Notes: generated by a model from the sequence alone, not told the origin. 64,000 nucleotides of DNA from Micromonospora humi (GCF_900090105.1 NZ_FMDM01000006.1:186001-250000), one strand, 5' to 3'. Positions 45,609 through 58,143 are shown, numbered from the stretch's first letter. A program made the numbers and translations.

Positions 45609-45748
45609 CAGCGTTCCTCATCGCGCGCCTCGACCAGCGCCGCCGCGACGTCCACCATGGGATCGCCGAGCACCGGCGACATGGGCACCGGCCCGGTCGT
45701 CGTGGGGGCCGTCGCCCGCCCCTCGAGCAATCTGTTCCACGCGGCCAC
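45605..45748 (-). pseudogene. Phd-type antitoxin remnant
   Basis: The last 47 codons (from GTG 45748) of a prevent-host-death-like antitoxin: 'WNRLLEGRATAP', then 'DPMVDVAAALVEARDEERW' and TGA overlapping the toxin GTG (45605-45608). The DNA-binding N-terminal half is absent; the frame upstream hits the paaE stop. Such tails normally wrap the toxin. No ribosome site is evident, so it is probably inert. Confidence 0.6.
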
Positions 45749-45772
45749 GTGCAGGACGTCGCGTCCTACACG

Positions 45773-46900
45773 TCACGCGTCGTAGTCGACCGTCAGTTTT
45801 TCGGTCACCGGGCTGGACTGGCAGGTCAGCACGTATCCGGCGGCCACCTCGTCCGGCTCCAGCGCGTAGTTGCGGGCCATCGTCACCTCGCCCTCCACCA
45901 CCCGGGCCCGGCAGGTCGAGCAGACCCCGCCCTTGCAGGCGTACGGCAGCTCGCCCCGCACCCGCAGCGCCGCGTCCAGCACCCGCTCGTCGCGGCCCAT
46001 GGTGAAGCGCGACGAGCGCCCGTCCAGCACCAGCGTCACCTCGGTGCCCGACCCGTCACCGGGCCGCTCGGCCGGGCGGCGGGCCGGCTCCGCCGCCGAG
46101 TCCACGTGGAACAGCTCGGTGTGCACCGCCTTGTCGGGCACCCCGCGCCCGGCCAGCACCGCCTTGGCGTCCTCCACCATCCCGTACGGGCCGCAGAGGA
46201 ACCACTCCTCGATCTCGTCACCCGGCACCACGGTGTCGAGCAGCCGGGTCAGCCGATCGGCGTCGATCCGGCCGGAGAGCAGCGCCGACTCGCCCATCTC
46301 GCGGGACAGCACGTGCACCAGGTGCAGCCGGCTCGGATAGCGGTCCTTCAGGTCGGCCAACTCCTCGGCGAACATCACCGTGTTCGCCGTGCGGTTGCCG
46401 TACACCAGTGTGAACGTGCTCTCCGGCTCGACGGCCAGCGCGGTCGCGGCCAGCCCGAGCACCGGCGTGATGCCGGAGCCGGCGACCACCGCGCCGTAGC
46501 GGCGGACCCGGTCCGGGGCGAACGCGGAGGTGAAGTGCCCGAGCGGCGGCAGCACCTCGACGGTGTCGCCACCGCGCAGCGCGCCGCACGCGTACGCGGA
46601 GAAGGCCCCGCCGGGGACCTCGCGCACCCCGATCCGCAGCCGGCCGTGCCGGGCCAGCTCGTCCGGGGTGGAGCTGATCGAGTACGACCGCCGCGCCTCC
46701 TCGGCCTCCGGGTCGTCCGCGACGGCCGGGCGCCGGACCGTGAGGTGCTGCCCGGCCCGGAACGCGAACGTCTCCCGCAGCTCCTCGGGCACCGCGAAGG
46801 TGATCGACACCGAGTCGTCGGTGAGCCGGTCGACGGCGGCGACGGGCAGCGGGTGGAAGACCGGCCGGCGGCGCACCGGCCGGGTGATGGTGACAGTCAC
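45773..46900 (-). CDS. paaE: 1,2-phenylacetyl-CoA epoxidase subunit E
   Basis: A 375-residue reductase: ferredoxin-NADP reductase-like FAD domain ('RSYSISSTP' near residue 75), NAD domain ('VAGSGITPVLGLA', 'WFLCGPYGMVEDA') and a C-terminal plant-type [2Fe-2S] domain (CKGGVCSTC...C). It feeds NADPH electrons to the PaaAC di-iron oxygenase. GTG 46900 overlaps the paaD stop by four bases. Last gene of paaABCDE. Confidence 0.95.
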   Translation of the reverse strand: MTVTITRPVRRRPVFHPLPVAAVDRLTDDSVSITFAVPEELRETFAFRAGQHLTVRRPAVADDPEAEEARRSYSISSTPDELARHGRLRIGVREVPGGAFSAYACGALRGGDTVEVLPPLGHFTSAFAPDRVRRYGAVVAGSGITPVLGLAATALAVEPESTFTLVYGNRTANTVMFAEELADLKDRYPSRLHLVHVLSREMGESALLSGRIDADRLTRLLDTVVPGDEIEEWFLCGPYGMVEDAKAVLAGRGVPDKAVHTELFHVDSAAEPARRPAERPGDGSGTEVTLVLDGRSSRFTMGRDERVLDAALRVRGELPYACKGGVCSTCRARVVEGEVTMARNYALEPDEVAAGYVLTCQSSPVTEKLTVDYDA

Positions 46901-47385
46901 AGCGCCTTCAGGTGGTCGAAGGGTTCGGAGCAGGAGCGGCAGCGCCACAACGCCTTGCAGGCGGTGGAGCCGAACCGGCTGACCTGCGTGGTCTCCGGGG
47001 ATCCGCAGCGCGGGCAGCGGACCGCCAGGGTCAGCGGCACCACGGTGTCGTCGCCGCGCGGGGCGGGCGGGGCGATGCCGGCGGCGGCCAGCTTGGCCCG
47101 CCCGGTCTCGGAGATCCAGTCGGTGCTCCAGGCCGGGCTGTAGACCGTGCGGACCTCGGACTCCGGATGGCCGGCGGCGGCGAGCGCCCGGCGGATGTCC
47201 GCGCGGATCACGTCCATCGCCGGGCAGCCGGTGTAGGTGGGGGTGATGGTCACGACCACCCGGCCGGTGTCCGGCTCCCGCTCGACCGCGCGCAGGATGC
47301 CCAGCTCGTCGATGGTGATCACCCGGATCTCCGGGTCCACCACCGCCGCCACGGCCGCCCTGGCGTCGGTCGCCGTGGTCACCAT
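46897..47385 (-). CDS. paaD: 1,2-phenylacetyl-CoA epoxidase subunit D
   Basis: A 162-residue protein of the PaaD/MIP18 (DUF59) family: 'VVDPEIRVITIDELGILR', 'PTYTGCPAMDVI', and a C-terminal four-Cys site (CPRCG...CRSCSEPF). It is thought to help assemble or maintain metal centres of the epoxidase. ATG 47385 overlaps the paaC stop by seven bases. Confidence 0.95.
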   Translation of the reverse strand: MVTTATDARAAVAAVVDPEIRVITIDELGILRAVEREPDTGRVVVTITPTYTGCPAMDVIRADIRRALAAAGHPESEVRTVYSPAWSTDWISETGRAKLAAAGIAPPAPRGDDTVVPLTLAVRCPRCGSPETTQVSRFGSTACKALWRCRSCSEPFDHLKAL

Positions 47386-48104
47386 GTCGCCCCGGGGTGG
47401 GCGCGGTGCAGCACCTGCATCTCGGCCAGCAGATAGGACAGGTGCTCGGTGTGCAGGCCGTCCCGGCCGCCGCCGGGCGTCCAGCCCGTCTCCGGCCGGG
47501 TCAGCGTCGCCTCGTCCAGTACCGCGGCCACGGTCGCGTCGACGTCGGCCCGCAGGGTGGCCGGGTCGACCGGCGCCGCCGGGGCCGCGACGAACAGCTC
47601 GTGGACGTACGGCCACACCTGGTCGACCGCGTCCTGGGCGCGGCGGTGCGACTCGTCGGTGCCGTCGCCGAGGCGCCTCATCCAGAGCGAGGCGTGGTCC
47701 AGGTGGTACGCCGACTCCTTGCGCGCCTTCGCGCCGATCGCGGCCAGCCGCTCGTCGGCGCAGCCGGCCAACGCGGTGTAGAGCGGCAGTTGCCAGGCGG
47801 CCAGGAAGAACAGCTTCGCCACGGTCACCGCGAAGTCGCCGTTGGGCAGCTCGACCAACAGGCAGTTGCGGAACTCGCGGTCGTCGCGCAGGTAGGCCAG
47901 GGCGTCCTCGTCCCGGCCCGCGCCCTCCAGCTCGCCGGCGTACGTGAGCAGGAGCCGGGCCGCGCCGAGCTGGTCGAGGGCGATGTTGGCCAGCGCGATG
48001 TCCTCCTCCATCTCCGGCGCGCGGGTGGTCCACTCGCCGAGCCGCTGCGCCGCGATCAGCGCGTCGTCGCCGAGGCCGAGCGTGAAGTCGAAGACCGTGG
48101 TCAC
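47379..48104 (-). CDS. paaC: 1,2-phenylacetyl-CoA epoxidase subunit C
   Basis: A 241-residue ferritin-like structural partner of PaaA ('LGEWTTRAPEMEEDIALANI', 'LDQLGAARLLL', 'KARKESAYHLDHASLWMRRL'). It stabilises the catalytic subunit and lost its own metal site in the family. GTG 48104 overlaps the paaB stop by four bases. Confidence 0.95.
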   Translation of the reverse strand: MTTVFDFTLGLGDDALIAAQRLGEWTTRAPEMEEDIALANIALDQLGAARLLLTYAGELEGAGRDEDALAYLRDDREFRNCLLVELPNGDFAVTVAKLFFLAAWQLPLYTALAGCADERLAAIGAKARKESAYHLDHASLWMRRLGDGTDESHRRAQDAVDQVWPYVHELFVAAPAAPVDPATLRADVDATVAAVLDEATLTRPETGWTPGGGRDGLHTEHLSYLLAEMQVLHRAHPGATW

Positions 48105-48388
48105 AGGTGCGACACCCCGTCCGGCACCTCGTAGAACGTCGGGTGGCGATAGACCTTGTCGGCCGCCGGATCGAAGAAGGCGTCCTTCTCGTCCGGGCTG
48201 GACGCGGTGATCGCGCTCGCCGGCACCACCCAGATCGAGACGCCCTCCTGGCGGCGGGTGTAGAGGTCGCGGGCGTTGCGCAGGGCCAGCTCGGCGTCGG
48301 GGGCGTGCAGGCTGCCGACGTGGGTGTGCGACAGGCCGCGCCGGGCCCGCACGAAGACCTCCCACAGGGGTGAGGACTGCCCAGTCAT
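48101..48388 (-). CDS. paaB: 1,2-phenylacetyl-CoA epoxidase subunit B
   Basis: A 95-residue small subunit ('[20 protein letters not shown]', '[18 protein letters not shown]') of the usual length. It bridges PaaAC units in the complex. ATG 48388 overlaps the paaA stop by four bases. Confidence 0.96.
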   Translation of the reverse strand: MTGQSSPLWEVFVRARRGLSHTHVGSLHAPDAELALRNARDLYTRRQEGVSIWVVPASAITASSPDEKDAFFDPAADKVYRHPTFYEVPDGVSHL

Positions 48389-49449
48389 GCGGCTACCGCC
48401 TTCCGCTCCGCCCGCTTCGCGGCGTATGCCGCGGCGGCCTCCCGTACCCACGCGCCGTCGGCGTGGGCCCGCTGCCGGTGCGTCATCCGCTCCCGGTTGC
48501 ACGGCCCGTTGCCCTTGATCACCCGCATCAGCTCGGCGTAGTCGGGCTGGGTGTAGTCGTACGCCTGGCGCTCCTCGTTCCAGCGCAGGTCCGGGTCGGG
48601 GATGCGCAGGCCGAGCACCTCCGCCTGGCCGACGCACATGTCGACGAAGCGCTGGCGCAGCTCGTCGTTGGAGAAACGCTTGATCTTCCAGGCCATGGAC
48701 TGCGCGCTGTGCGTGGAGTCGCCGTCCGGCGGGCCGAACATGGCCAGCGACGGATACCACCAGCGGTCGACCGCGTCCTGGGCCATCGCCTTCTGGGCCT
48801 CGGTGCCGTGGGCCAGCGTGTGCAGGATCTCGTAGCCCTGGCGCTGGTGGAACGACTCCTCCTTGCAGACCCGGATCATGGCGCGGGCGTACGGGCCGTA
48901 GGAGCAGCGGCACAGCGGCACCTGGTTGACGATCGCCGCGCCGTCCACGAGCCAGCCGATCGCGCCGACGTCGGCCCAGGTCAGGGTCGGATAGTTGAAG
49001 ATCGAGCTGTACTTCTGCCGGCCGTCGAGCAGCAGGTCCACCAGCTCGTCCCGGCTGATACCGAGCGTCTCGGCGGCGGCGTAGAGGTAGAGCCCGTGGC
49101 CGGCCTCGTCCTGCACCTTGGCCAGCAGGATGGCCTTGCGCTTGAGCGACGGGGCCCGGCTGATCCAGTTCCCCTCCGGCTGCATGCCGATGATCTCGGA
49201 GTGCGCGTGCTGGGCGATCTGCCGGATCAGCGTCTTGCGGTACGCCTCGGGCATCCAGTCCCGGGGTTCGATCTTCTGGTCGGCGTCGATCACGTCGGTG
49301 AAGTAGGCCTCAACGTCCTCGTCCGGCGCGGGGGCGCCGCGACGGGCCCGCGCCGCCGCTTCGCGCAGCGCCGCCTCCGCGGCTTCCACCTCGCCGAGCA
49401 GGCCGCCGCCCGGAGCGTCCTCGGGTGGGGCGAAGTCATTGCCATACAT
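48385..49449 (-). CDS. paaA: 1,2-phenylacetyl-CoA epoxidase catalytic subunit A
   Basis: A 354-residue di-iron oxygenase subunit that epoxidises the ring of phenylacetyl-CoA, starting aerobic phenylacetate breakdown. Ferritin-type iron-ligand helices include '[15 protein letters not shown]', '[13 protein letters not shown]' and '[15 protein letters not shown]'. First of five coupled genes. The ATG at 49449 lies just outside a TGTTACA/TGTAACA inverted pair. No paaK, paaG, paaZ or regulator gene is next to it. Confidence 0.96.
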   Translation of the reverse strand: MYGNDFAPPEDAPGGGLLGEVEAAEAALREAAARARRGAPAPDEDVEAYFTDVIDADQKIEPRDWMPEAYRKTLIRQIAQHAHSEIIGMQPEGNWISRAPSLKRKAILLAKVQDEAGHGLYLYAAAETLGISRDELVDLLLDGRQKYSSIFNYPTLTWADVGAIGWLVDGAAIVNQVPLCRCSYGPYARAMIRVCKEESFHQRQGYEILHTLAHGTEAQKAMAQDAVDRWWYPSLAMFGPPDGDSTHSAQSMAWKIKRFSNDELRQRFVDMCVGQAEVLGLRIPDPDLRWNEERQAYDYTQPDYAELMRVIKGNGPCNRERMTHRQRAHADGAWVREAAAAYAAKRAERKAVAA

Positions 49450-49821
49450 GAAGCCAGTGTTACAGCTCGCGCCGCATGACACCAGAGGGTGTAACAGGAT
49501 TCCGACACCACCTTCGGTGACCGGGCCAGCGCTCGCCGTGGTCGCCCCTGACCTGGGCAAACGGCTGTGACGTCGACCACTTGTCGAAGATGAAACCCCC
49601 CAAGGGCGGCATAGCGGCTCAATGTCCCGCCCACCTGGCGAGTCACCGGGTGTCGGGATCTGGCGGTTGGCCGGTCCGGAAGTAGACTTCCCCCGGCACA
49701 CCGATCGGCTGCCGTTGATCGCCACCGCTCAGGCCACCGTCCCCCGGCCTTGTGGCGATCGGGGCCGAAGACATGCGCAAGCGCCGGTCCCCCCGGCCAG
49801 ACATCTGGAGTTCACCCACTC
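49450..49821. promoter_or_regulatory. Divergent control region between paaA and the serine hydrolase pair
   Basis: No gene is seen in these 372 bases. TGTTACA (49458-49464) and TGTAACA (49490-49496) form a 7-bp inverted pair ~10-47 bases upstream of paaA, a plausible operator. A second dyad GGAAGT-AG-ACTTCC lies at 49678-49691 nearer the hydrolase side. Promoter boxes are not clear. Confidence 0.5.
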
Positions 49822-50778
49822 ATGCGACCTCGCGTGACCATGGTGCTCGCCGTCGTGGCGGTCCTCGTCGGCGGCGGCATGCTGGTGCCCGCCGCGTACG
49901 CGAAGCTCTCCGGCGGAGACGGCCTGAGCAGCCTCGGCGGCGTCGGCGCCGGTGCCGAGCAGGTGCCCGCGCCCACCCCCAGCGCGCCACCGCCCCCGAC
50001 GCTGGCCGATGCCCCGGTCTCGGTGAACTTCAAGGGCCAGTTCTTCTCCTGGGCCCTGATGGACCGGAAGACCGGCCGGATCAGTGGCGCCAAGAACATG
50101 AACGCCACGAACTCGACCGAGTCAATGATCAAGGCGTGGATCGTCTCCGACTATCTGCACCAGCTCGGTGACAAGCCGCTGAGCGCCCAGCGGCGGCAGC
50201 AGGTGGTGACCGCCATCCGAGACAGCAACGACAACGCGGCGGAGTCCCTCTACAACGCCGGCAGGCGCCGCCTGGTGCTCGACCGCATGATCAAGACCTG
50301 CAAGTTGACCGACACGAAGCTTGAGGCCACGTCGGCGAAGTGGGCGTACACCCGGATGTCACCGCGGGATGCGGTGCGGATGGGAACGTGCATCGGCGAC
50401 GGCCGCGCCGCGGGCCCGAAGTGGACCAATTTCGTGCTCGGCGAGATGACGAAGGTTCGTGGTGGCGTCGCGGACCAGAAGAGCGTCACCGTGCAGGGCG
50501 GGCGCTGGGGCATCATCGACGGGCTGCCCGCCACGGTGAAGGCGCAGGGCCCGGTCAGCATCAAGAACGGCTTCACCATGCTCTGGGCTGACGGGCAGTG
50601 GCACGTCAACTGCCTGGCGATCACCGACGACTGGACGCTGTCCGTGATGATGCGTTACCCGCAGAAGAACGGCCTGGCGTACGGCTCGAAGGTCTGCGCG
50701 AGCGTCGCCACGCAGCTCGTCACCCCGCAACCGGGTGCCGCCCTCAAGGTGCCGCAGCAGCCGGTCGGGAAGCTCTGA
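49822..50778 (+). CDS. Secreted class A beta-lactamase-like serine hydrolase, copy 1
   Basis: A 318-residue protein. Residues 1-27 are a signal peptide or anchor, then a Pro-rich linker to residue ~65. The catalytic S-x-x-K is S101-M-I-K104. The SDN loop reads S135-N136-D137 and the KTG strand reads KNG (SIKNGFTM), both altered from true beta-lactamases. The fold resembles class A beta-lactamase/PBP-like enzymes, but cell-wall or ester substrates are as likely as lactams. ATG 49822 is the first good start. Its stop shares one base with the next ATG. Confidence 0.8.
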   Translation: MRPRVTMVLAVVAVLVGGGMLVPAAYAKLSGGDGLSSLGGVGAGAEQVPAPTPSAPPPPTLADAPVSVNFKGQFFSWALMDRKTGRISGAKNMNATNSTESMIKAWIVSDYLHQLGDKPLSAQRRQQVVTAIRDSNDNAAESLYNAGRRRLVLDRMIKTCKLTDTKLEATSAKWAYTRMSPRDAVRMGTCIGDGRAAGPKWTNFVLGEMTKVRGGVADQKSVTVQGGRWGIIDGLPATVKAQGPVSIKNGFTMLWADGQWHVNCLAITDDWTLSVMMRYPQKNGLAYGSKVCASVATQLVTPQPGAALKVPQQPVGKL

Positions 50779-51713
50779 TGGCCGGCGCCCGACGTCGGCC
50801 CGGCAGCCACCACCGCCCGTTGGCGTTCACCGCCGTGGCCGTGGCCCTGGTCGGCCTGCTGGTCCTCTCGCTGCGGCTGGTCCCCGGGTCGCCGTTGCAG
50901 CAGACCGCCACGTCGCACCCCGAACCGGCCGGCGAGCGGTCCACCACCCAGCCCACCGACCGCAACGCCCGGCCCGCGCCGGCGCCGGCGCGGTCCCTGG
51001 AGCCGCTGCCGTTCCAGGCCCAGGATCTCGACGACCTCGACATCGAGGGCTGGTACGCCTGGTCCGTGCTGGACAAGCGCACCGGGAAGATCATCGGCTC
51101 GAAGAACATGGGCGAGACCAGCACCACCGCGTCCCTGATCAAGTCCTGGGTGGTCGCCGACTACCTGCGCCGCAGCGCCGAGGACGGCAAGACCCCGAGC
51201 GACGCGAAACTCGCCGACGCCACCCGGATCATCCGCGACAGCGACAACACCCGCGCCCAGGAGTTCTACGAGAGCGTCGGCAGCGCGGCCTCGATCAAGC
51301 GGCTGATCTCGATCTGCAAGCTGACCGACAGCAAGGCCGCCGCCGACGGCGGCTGGAGCCGCACGCTGCTGTCCCCCCGCGACACCGCGCGACTCGGCCT
51401 CTGCATCGACGACGGGCGGGCGGCCGGGCCGAAGTGGACCAAGTGGCTGCTCAACGAGATGCGGCTGGTGCGCGGCGACGGCGACTTCGGCATCCGCAAG
51501 GCGTTCCCGGCCGCCGAGCAGAAGAAGATCGCCATCAAGAACGGCTGGATCGACCGGCAGAAGGAAAAGGAGTACCACGTCAACTGCCTGGCGATCGGCG
51601 ACACCTGGACGATGGGCGTGATGGTCAAGAGCCCGTTCAGCGTCGGCGGGTGGGACTACGGCATGAAGGCCTGCGAGCAGATCACCGAGGCGCTGCTCCG
51701 CCCGGCGAACTGA
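50778..51713 (+). CDS. Secreted class A beta-lactamase-like serine hydrolase, copy 2
   Basis: A 311-residue paralogue of the preceding gene, linked by TGATG. One N-terminal membrane helix (residues ~15-36) and a Pro/Ala-rich linker are followed by S119-L-I-K122, S155-D156-N157 and IKNG. The conserved blocks 'WSVLDKRTGKIIGSKNM', 'SPRDTARLGLCIDDGRAAGP' and 'YHVNCLAIGDTW' match copy 1. Copy 2 keeps the normal SDN triad that copy 1 has lost, suggesting unequal specialisation after duplication. Confidence 0.8.
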   Translation: MAGARRRPGSHHRPLAFTAVAVALVGLLVLSLRLVPGSPLQQTATSHPEPAGERSTTQPTDRNARPAPAPARSLEPLPFQAQDLDDLDIEGWYAWSVLDKRTGKIIGSKNMGETSTTASLIKSWVVADYLRRSAEDGKTPSDAKLADATRIIRDSDNTRAQEFYESVGSAASIKRLISICKLTDSKAAADGGWSRTLLSPRDTARLGLCIDDGRAAGPKWTKWLLNEMRLVRGDGDFGIRKAFPAAEQKKIAIKNGWIDRQKEKEYHVNCLAIGDTWTMGVMVKSPFSVGGWDYGMKACEQITEALLRPAN

Positions 51714-51727
51714 GCCGCAGCCCGCGC

Positions 51728-55115
<3,388 letters not shown>

Positions 55116-57161
55116 GTGCCCGCACCGAGACTGGAAGACGCCACGACCCTGGACGGCGAGCTCCTCGCCGAGCGCACCCACCTGGACACCTCCCGCGCCG
55201 CGCTGAGCCGGATGCGGGAGCGCGCCGAGTCGCTCTTCGCCACCGGCGACAAGGTGGCCGGCGACGCCTACACCGCCGAGCAGCTCGGCCGACACATGGC
55301 CCGGCGGGTCAAGGAGCTGGCCGACGACCCGACCACCCCGCTCTTCTTCGGCCGGCTGGACTTCGGCGAGACCGATCCGGACCACGCCGGGCGGGACTAC
55401 CACGTCGGGCGGCGACACGTCACCGACGAGCTGGGCGAGCCGTTGGTGCTGGACTGGCGGGCCCCGGTCTCCCGGTCGTTCTACCGGGCCAGTGCCCGCG
55501 ACCCGCAGGGCGTCGCGGTGCGCCGCCGGTTCGGGTTCAGCTCCGGCGTGCTGACCAGCTTCGAGGACGAGCACCTCGACCGGGGCGAGGAACTCGGCAC
55601 GGCCAGCCGGATCCTCACCGCCGAGATCGAACGCCCCCGCGTCGGCCCGATGCGGGACATCGTCGCCACCATCCAGCCCGAGCAGGACGAGCTGGTCCGG
55701 GCCGACCTGGCCGACTCGATCTGCGTCCAGGGCGCGCCGGGCACCGGCAAGACGGCGGTCGGGCTGCACCGCGCCGCCTACCTGCTCTACCTGCACCGGG
55801 AGCGGCTGCGCCGGTCGGGCGTGCTGATCGTCGGGCCGAACCGCGCGTTCCTGTCGTACATCGCCGCGGTGCTGCCGGCGCTCGGCGAGGTCGAGGTCGA
55901 GCAGGCGACGGTGGAGGACCTGGTCGCCCGGGTGCCGGTCCGGGCCGTCGACGAGCCGGCCGCCGCCGCGCTCAAGCACGACATCCGGATGGCGGAGGTG
56001 CTGCGCCGCGCCGTCGACGCCCACATCGGTACGCCGTCCGAACCGATCATGGTGTCGGACGGCTCGTTCCGCTGGCGGATCGGCCTCGACCCGCTGCACC
56101 GGGTGGTCGCCGAGACCCGCGCGGAAGGGCTGCCGTACGCCACCGGCCGGGACCGGGTCCGGGCCCGGGTGGTGGGGCTGCTGCAACGCCAGGCCGAGGC
56201 CCGCCGCGCCGAGTCGCCGTCCGACGCCTGGCTGCGCCGGATGAGCCGGATCAAGCCGGTCACCGAACTGCTCGACACGGTCTGGCCGGCGCTCACCCCG
56301 GACGGCCTGGTGCACCTCCTGCGCACCGACGCCGACGCGCTCGCGACGGCGGCCGACGGGCTGCTCACCGTCGAGGAACAGGAGCTGTTCCGGGCCGGCA
56401 AGGTCGGGCGTACCCCGAAGGCGACCCGCTGGACCGCCGCGGACGCCGTCCTGATCGACGAGGTCGCCGGGCTGCTGGAACGGGCCGGCGGCTTCGGTCA
56501 CGTGGTGGTCGACGAGGCACAGGACCTCTCTCCGATGCAGTGCCGGGCCATCGCCCGCCGCAGCGAGCACGGCTCGATCACGCTCCTCGGCGACCTGGCC
56601 CAGGGCACCTCTCCGTGGGCGGCCACCGACTGGCACGAGTCCCTGACCCACCTGGGCAAGCCGGACGCCGCGGTGGTGCCGCTGAGCGTCGGCTTCCGGG
56701 TGCCGGCCGCCGTGGTGGCGTTCGCGAACCGGCTGCTGCCCGCGCTCGCCGTCGACGTGCCGGCGGCGCGGTCGTTGCGCCACGACGGGTCACTCGACGT
56801 GCGTACCGCCGAGGACCTGACGGCCGCGACGGTGGCCGAGGTGCGGGCGGCGCTGGCGTACGACGGCTCGGTCGGGGTGATCGCGGCCGACGACGCGGTG
56901 GACCGGCTCCGCGCGGCGCTCGCCGACGCGGGCGTGGCGACCGCGACCGTCGACGACGTCGAGGCCGCGGCGCGGGTCACGGTGGTGCCGGCGACGCTGG
57001 TCAAGGGCCTGGAGTACGACCACGTGGTGGTCGTCGAGCCGGCCGCGATCGTGGCCGCCGAGCCGCGCGGCCTGCACCGCCTCTACGTGGTGCTGACCCG
57101 GGCGGTCTCCCGGCTGGCGGTGCTGCACCGCGACCCGCTACCCGCGCCGCTGGCCGCCTGA
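55116..57161 (+). CDS. helD: HelD-like RNA polymerase-associated helicase/ATPase
   Basis: A 681-residue UvrD-like superfamily 1 ATPase: N-terminal coiled-coil arm (residues ~1-60), Walker A GAPGTGKT at 206-213, 'DEAQDLSPMQCRAIARR' Walker B from D466, and C-terminal 'LVKGLEYDHVVVVEP' and 'YVVLTRAVSRLAVL' motifs. Proteins of this shape pull RNA polymerase off DNA; some actinobacterial versions protect against rifamycins. GTG 55116 with GGGAG upstream. Single gene, convergent with the next. Confidence 0.92.
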   Translation: MPAPRLEDATTLDGELLAERTHLDTSRAALSRMRERAESLFATGDKVAGDAYTAEQLGRHMARRVKELADDPTTPLFFGRLDFGETDPDHAGRDYHVGRRHVTDELGEPLVLDWRAPVSRSFYRASARDPQGVAVRRRFGFSSGVLTSFEDEHLDRGEELGTASRILTAEIERPRVGPMRDIVATIQPEQDELVRADLADSICVQGAPGTGKTAVGLHRAAYLLYLHRERLRRSGVLIVGPNRAFLSYIAAVLPALGEVEVEQATVEDLVARVPVRAVDEPAAAALKHDIRMAEVLRRAVDAHIGTPSEPIMVSDGSFRWRIGLDPLHRVVAETRAEGLPYATGRDRVRARVVGLLQRQAEARRAESPSDAWLRRMSRIKPVTELLDTVWPALTPDGLVHLLRTDADALATAADGLLTVEEQELFRAGKVGRTPKATRWTAADAVLIDEVAGLLERAGGFGHVVVDEAQDLSPMQCRAIARRSEHGSITLLGDLAQGTSPWAATDWHESLTHLGKPDAAVVPLSVGFRVPAAVVAFANRLLPALAVDVPAARSLRHDGSLDVRTAEDLTAATVAEVRAALAYDGSVGVIAADDAVDRLRAALADAGVATATVDDVEAAARVTVVPATLVKGLEYDHVVVVEPAAIVAAEPRGLHRLYVVLTRAVSRLAVLHRDPLPAPLAA

Positions 57162-57180
57162 CCGGCCCGGCGTCGGTCAG
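57158..57180. terminator. Small hairpin joining two convergent stop codons
   Basis: CTGACCG (57158-57164) and CGGTCAG (57174-57180) pair; each arm contains the stop codon of one of the convergent genes. Short, so only a weak terminator candidate. Confidence 0.4.
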
Positions 57181-57776
57181 GCCGCGAGCGCGGCGGCGAC
57201 GGCGCGCAGCGGTGCGCCCGACTCGGCGATCGGCACGGTGAAGGCGAGCCAGGACCCGTCGGTGAAGTCGATCCGGAGCCGCTTCGGGTTGAGCCGGTGC
57301 CAGCCGACCCGGGCGGACGCGACGTCCGCCCGGGACGCCGACCAGATCACCTCGGTCTCGGCCAGCGCCCGCTCCTCGGCCTCGCGCCCGGCGAGCAACG
57401 TGACGCCGCCGGTGCGACAGACCAGCAGCCGCCGGTCGGTCACCGCGAGCAGGGTCTCCCGGACCTTGAGGTCGGGCCCGGGCGGATTCAGCGCCCGGTG
57501 CAGCCGGGACGCGGCCGAACCGGGCGCGCCGCGACCGGCGATTCCCCAGCCGACCAGGTCGACGAAACGGTCGCCGCGCTCCCAGGTGGCCAACGGCAGG
57601 AGCACGTTCAGCAGCACCGAGCCGACGGTCCGCCGGCCCGGCCCGGCGGCCGGCGCCGGCTCGGGCGGCGGTGGCGGGGTGAGGCCGCCGCCGACGTCGG
57701 TCTTGGCCTGGGCCAGCACCCGCTCCCCCGGCTCGACGAGCCGGCCGATCGCCTCGCGGTATCTGGACTCGTCCAT
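57177..57776 (-). CDS. Unknown protein with PH-like segment, last gene of type VII-style module
   Basis: A 199-residue cytoplasmic protein. After an N-terminal helix ('ESRYREAIGRLVEPGERVLA') and a Pro/Gly linker, the second half has 'TLLAVTDRRLLVCRT', 'TEVIWSASRAD', 'LRIDFTDGSWLAFTV' which resemble the strands of bacterial PH-like domains. No signal peptide. ATG 57776 lies four bases after the YbaB stop, so it is co-transcribed with the three genes upstream. Function unknown. Confidence 0.75.
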   Translation of the reverse strand: MDESRYREAIGRLVEPGERVLAQAKTDVGGGLTPPPPPEPAPAAGPGRRTVGSVLLNVLLPLATWERGDRFVDLVGWGIAGRGAPGSAASRLHRALNPPGPDLKVRETLLAVTDRRLLVCRTGGVTLLAGREAEERALAETEVIWSASRADVASARVGWHRLNPKRLRIDFTDGSWLAFTVPIAESGAPLRAVAAALAA

Positions 57777-57780
57777 CGGC

Positions 57781-58134
57781 TCAGTATCGGTCGTGGCCGT
57801 AGCCGTCGTCGGCACGGCGCTCCGCGGCCGGGGCGTTGCCCATCACCTCGCCGACGATCTCGCGCACCCGGGCGGCGGCGGCCTCCTGGGCCCGGTTGGC
57901 CGCGGCGGTGAACTCCTCGGCCAGCGTGTAGGAGTCGAACCGCATGGCCCGCGCGTTGATCTCGGTGGAGAGGATCTTGCCGTCGGCGGCGGCCACGACG
58001 GTGACCAGGCCGGAGTCGCTCGCGCCCTCGGCGCTGCTCTGCTCCAGCTCGGCCATCCGCGCGCCGAGCTCACGCTGCCACCCGTCCAGGTTGCGGGCCA
58101 GCGCCTCGATCCGGTCCAGGGCCGGGAACGTCAT
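57781..58134 (-). CDS. YbaB/EbfC family protein
   Basis: A 117-residue helical-strand protein ('VTVVAAADGKILSTEINARA' strand pair, 'EEFTAAANRAQEAAAARVRE' helix) of the YbaB/EbfC nucleoid-associated family. In actinobacteria such genes often lie with WXG100-like and EspC-like genes, where they may act as chaperones or DNA-binding accessory proteins. ATG 58134 is nine bases from the upstream stop. Confidence 0.85.
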   Translation of the reverse strand: MTFPALDRIEALARNLDGWQRELGARMAELEQSSAEGASDSGLVTVVAAADGKILSTEINARAMRFDSYTLAEEFTAAANRAQEAAAARVREIVGEVMGNAPAAERRADDGYGHDRY

Positions 58135-58143
58135 GGCTGCCTC

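Noticed and set aside
49822..51713. Calling the tandem hydrolases true beta-lactamases
   Set aside because: KTG is KNG in both and SDN is altered in copy 1, so resistance activity cannot be claimed.
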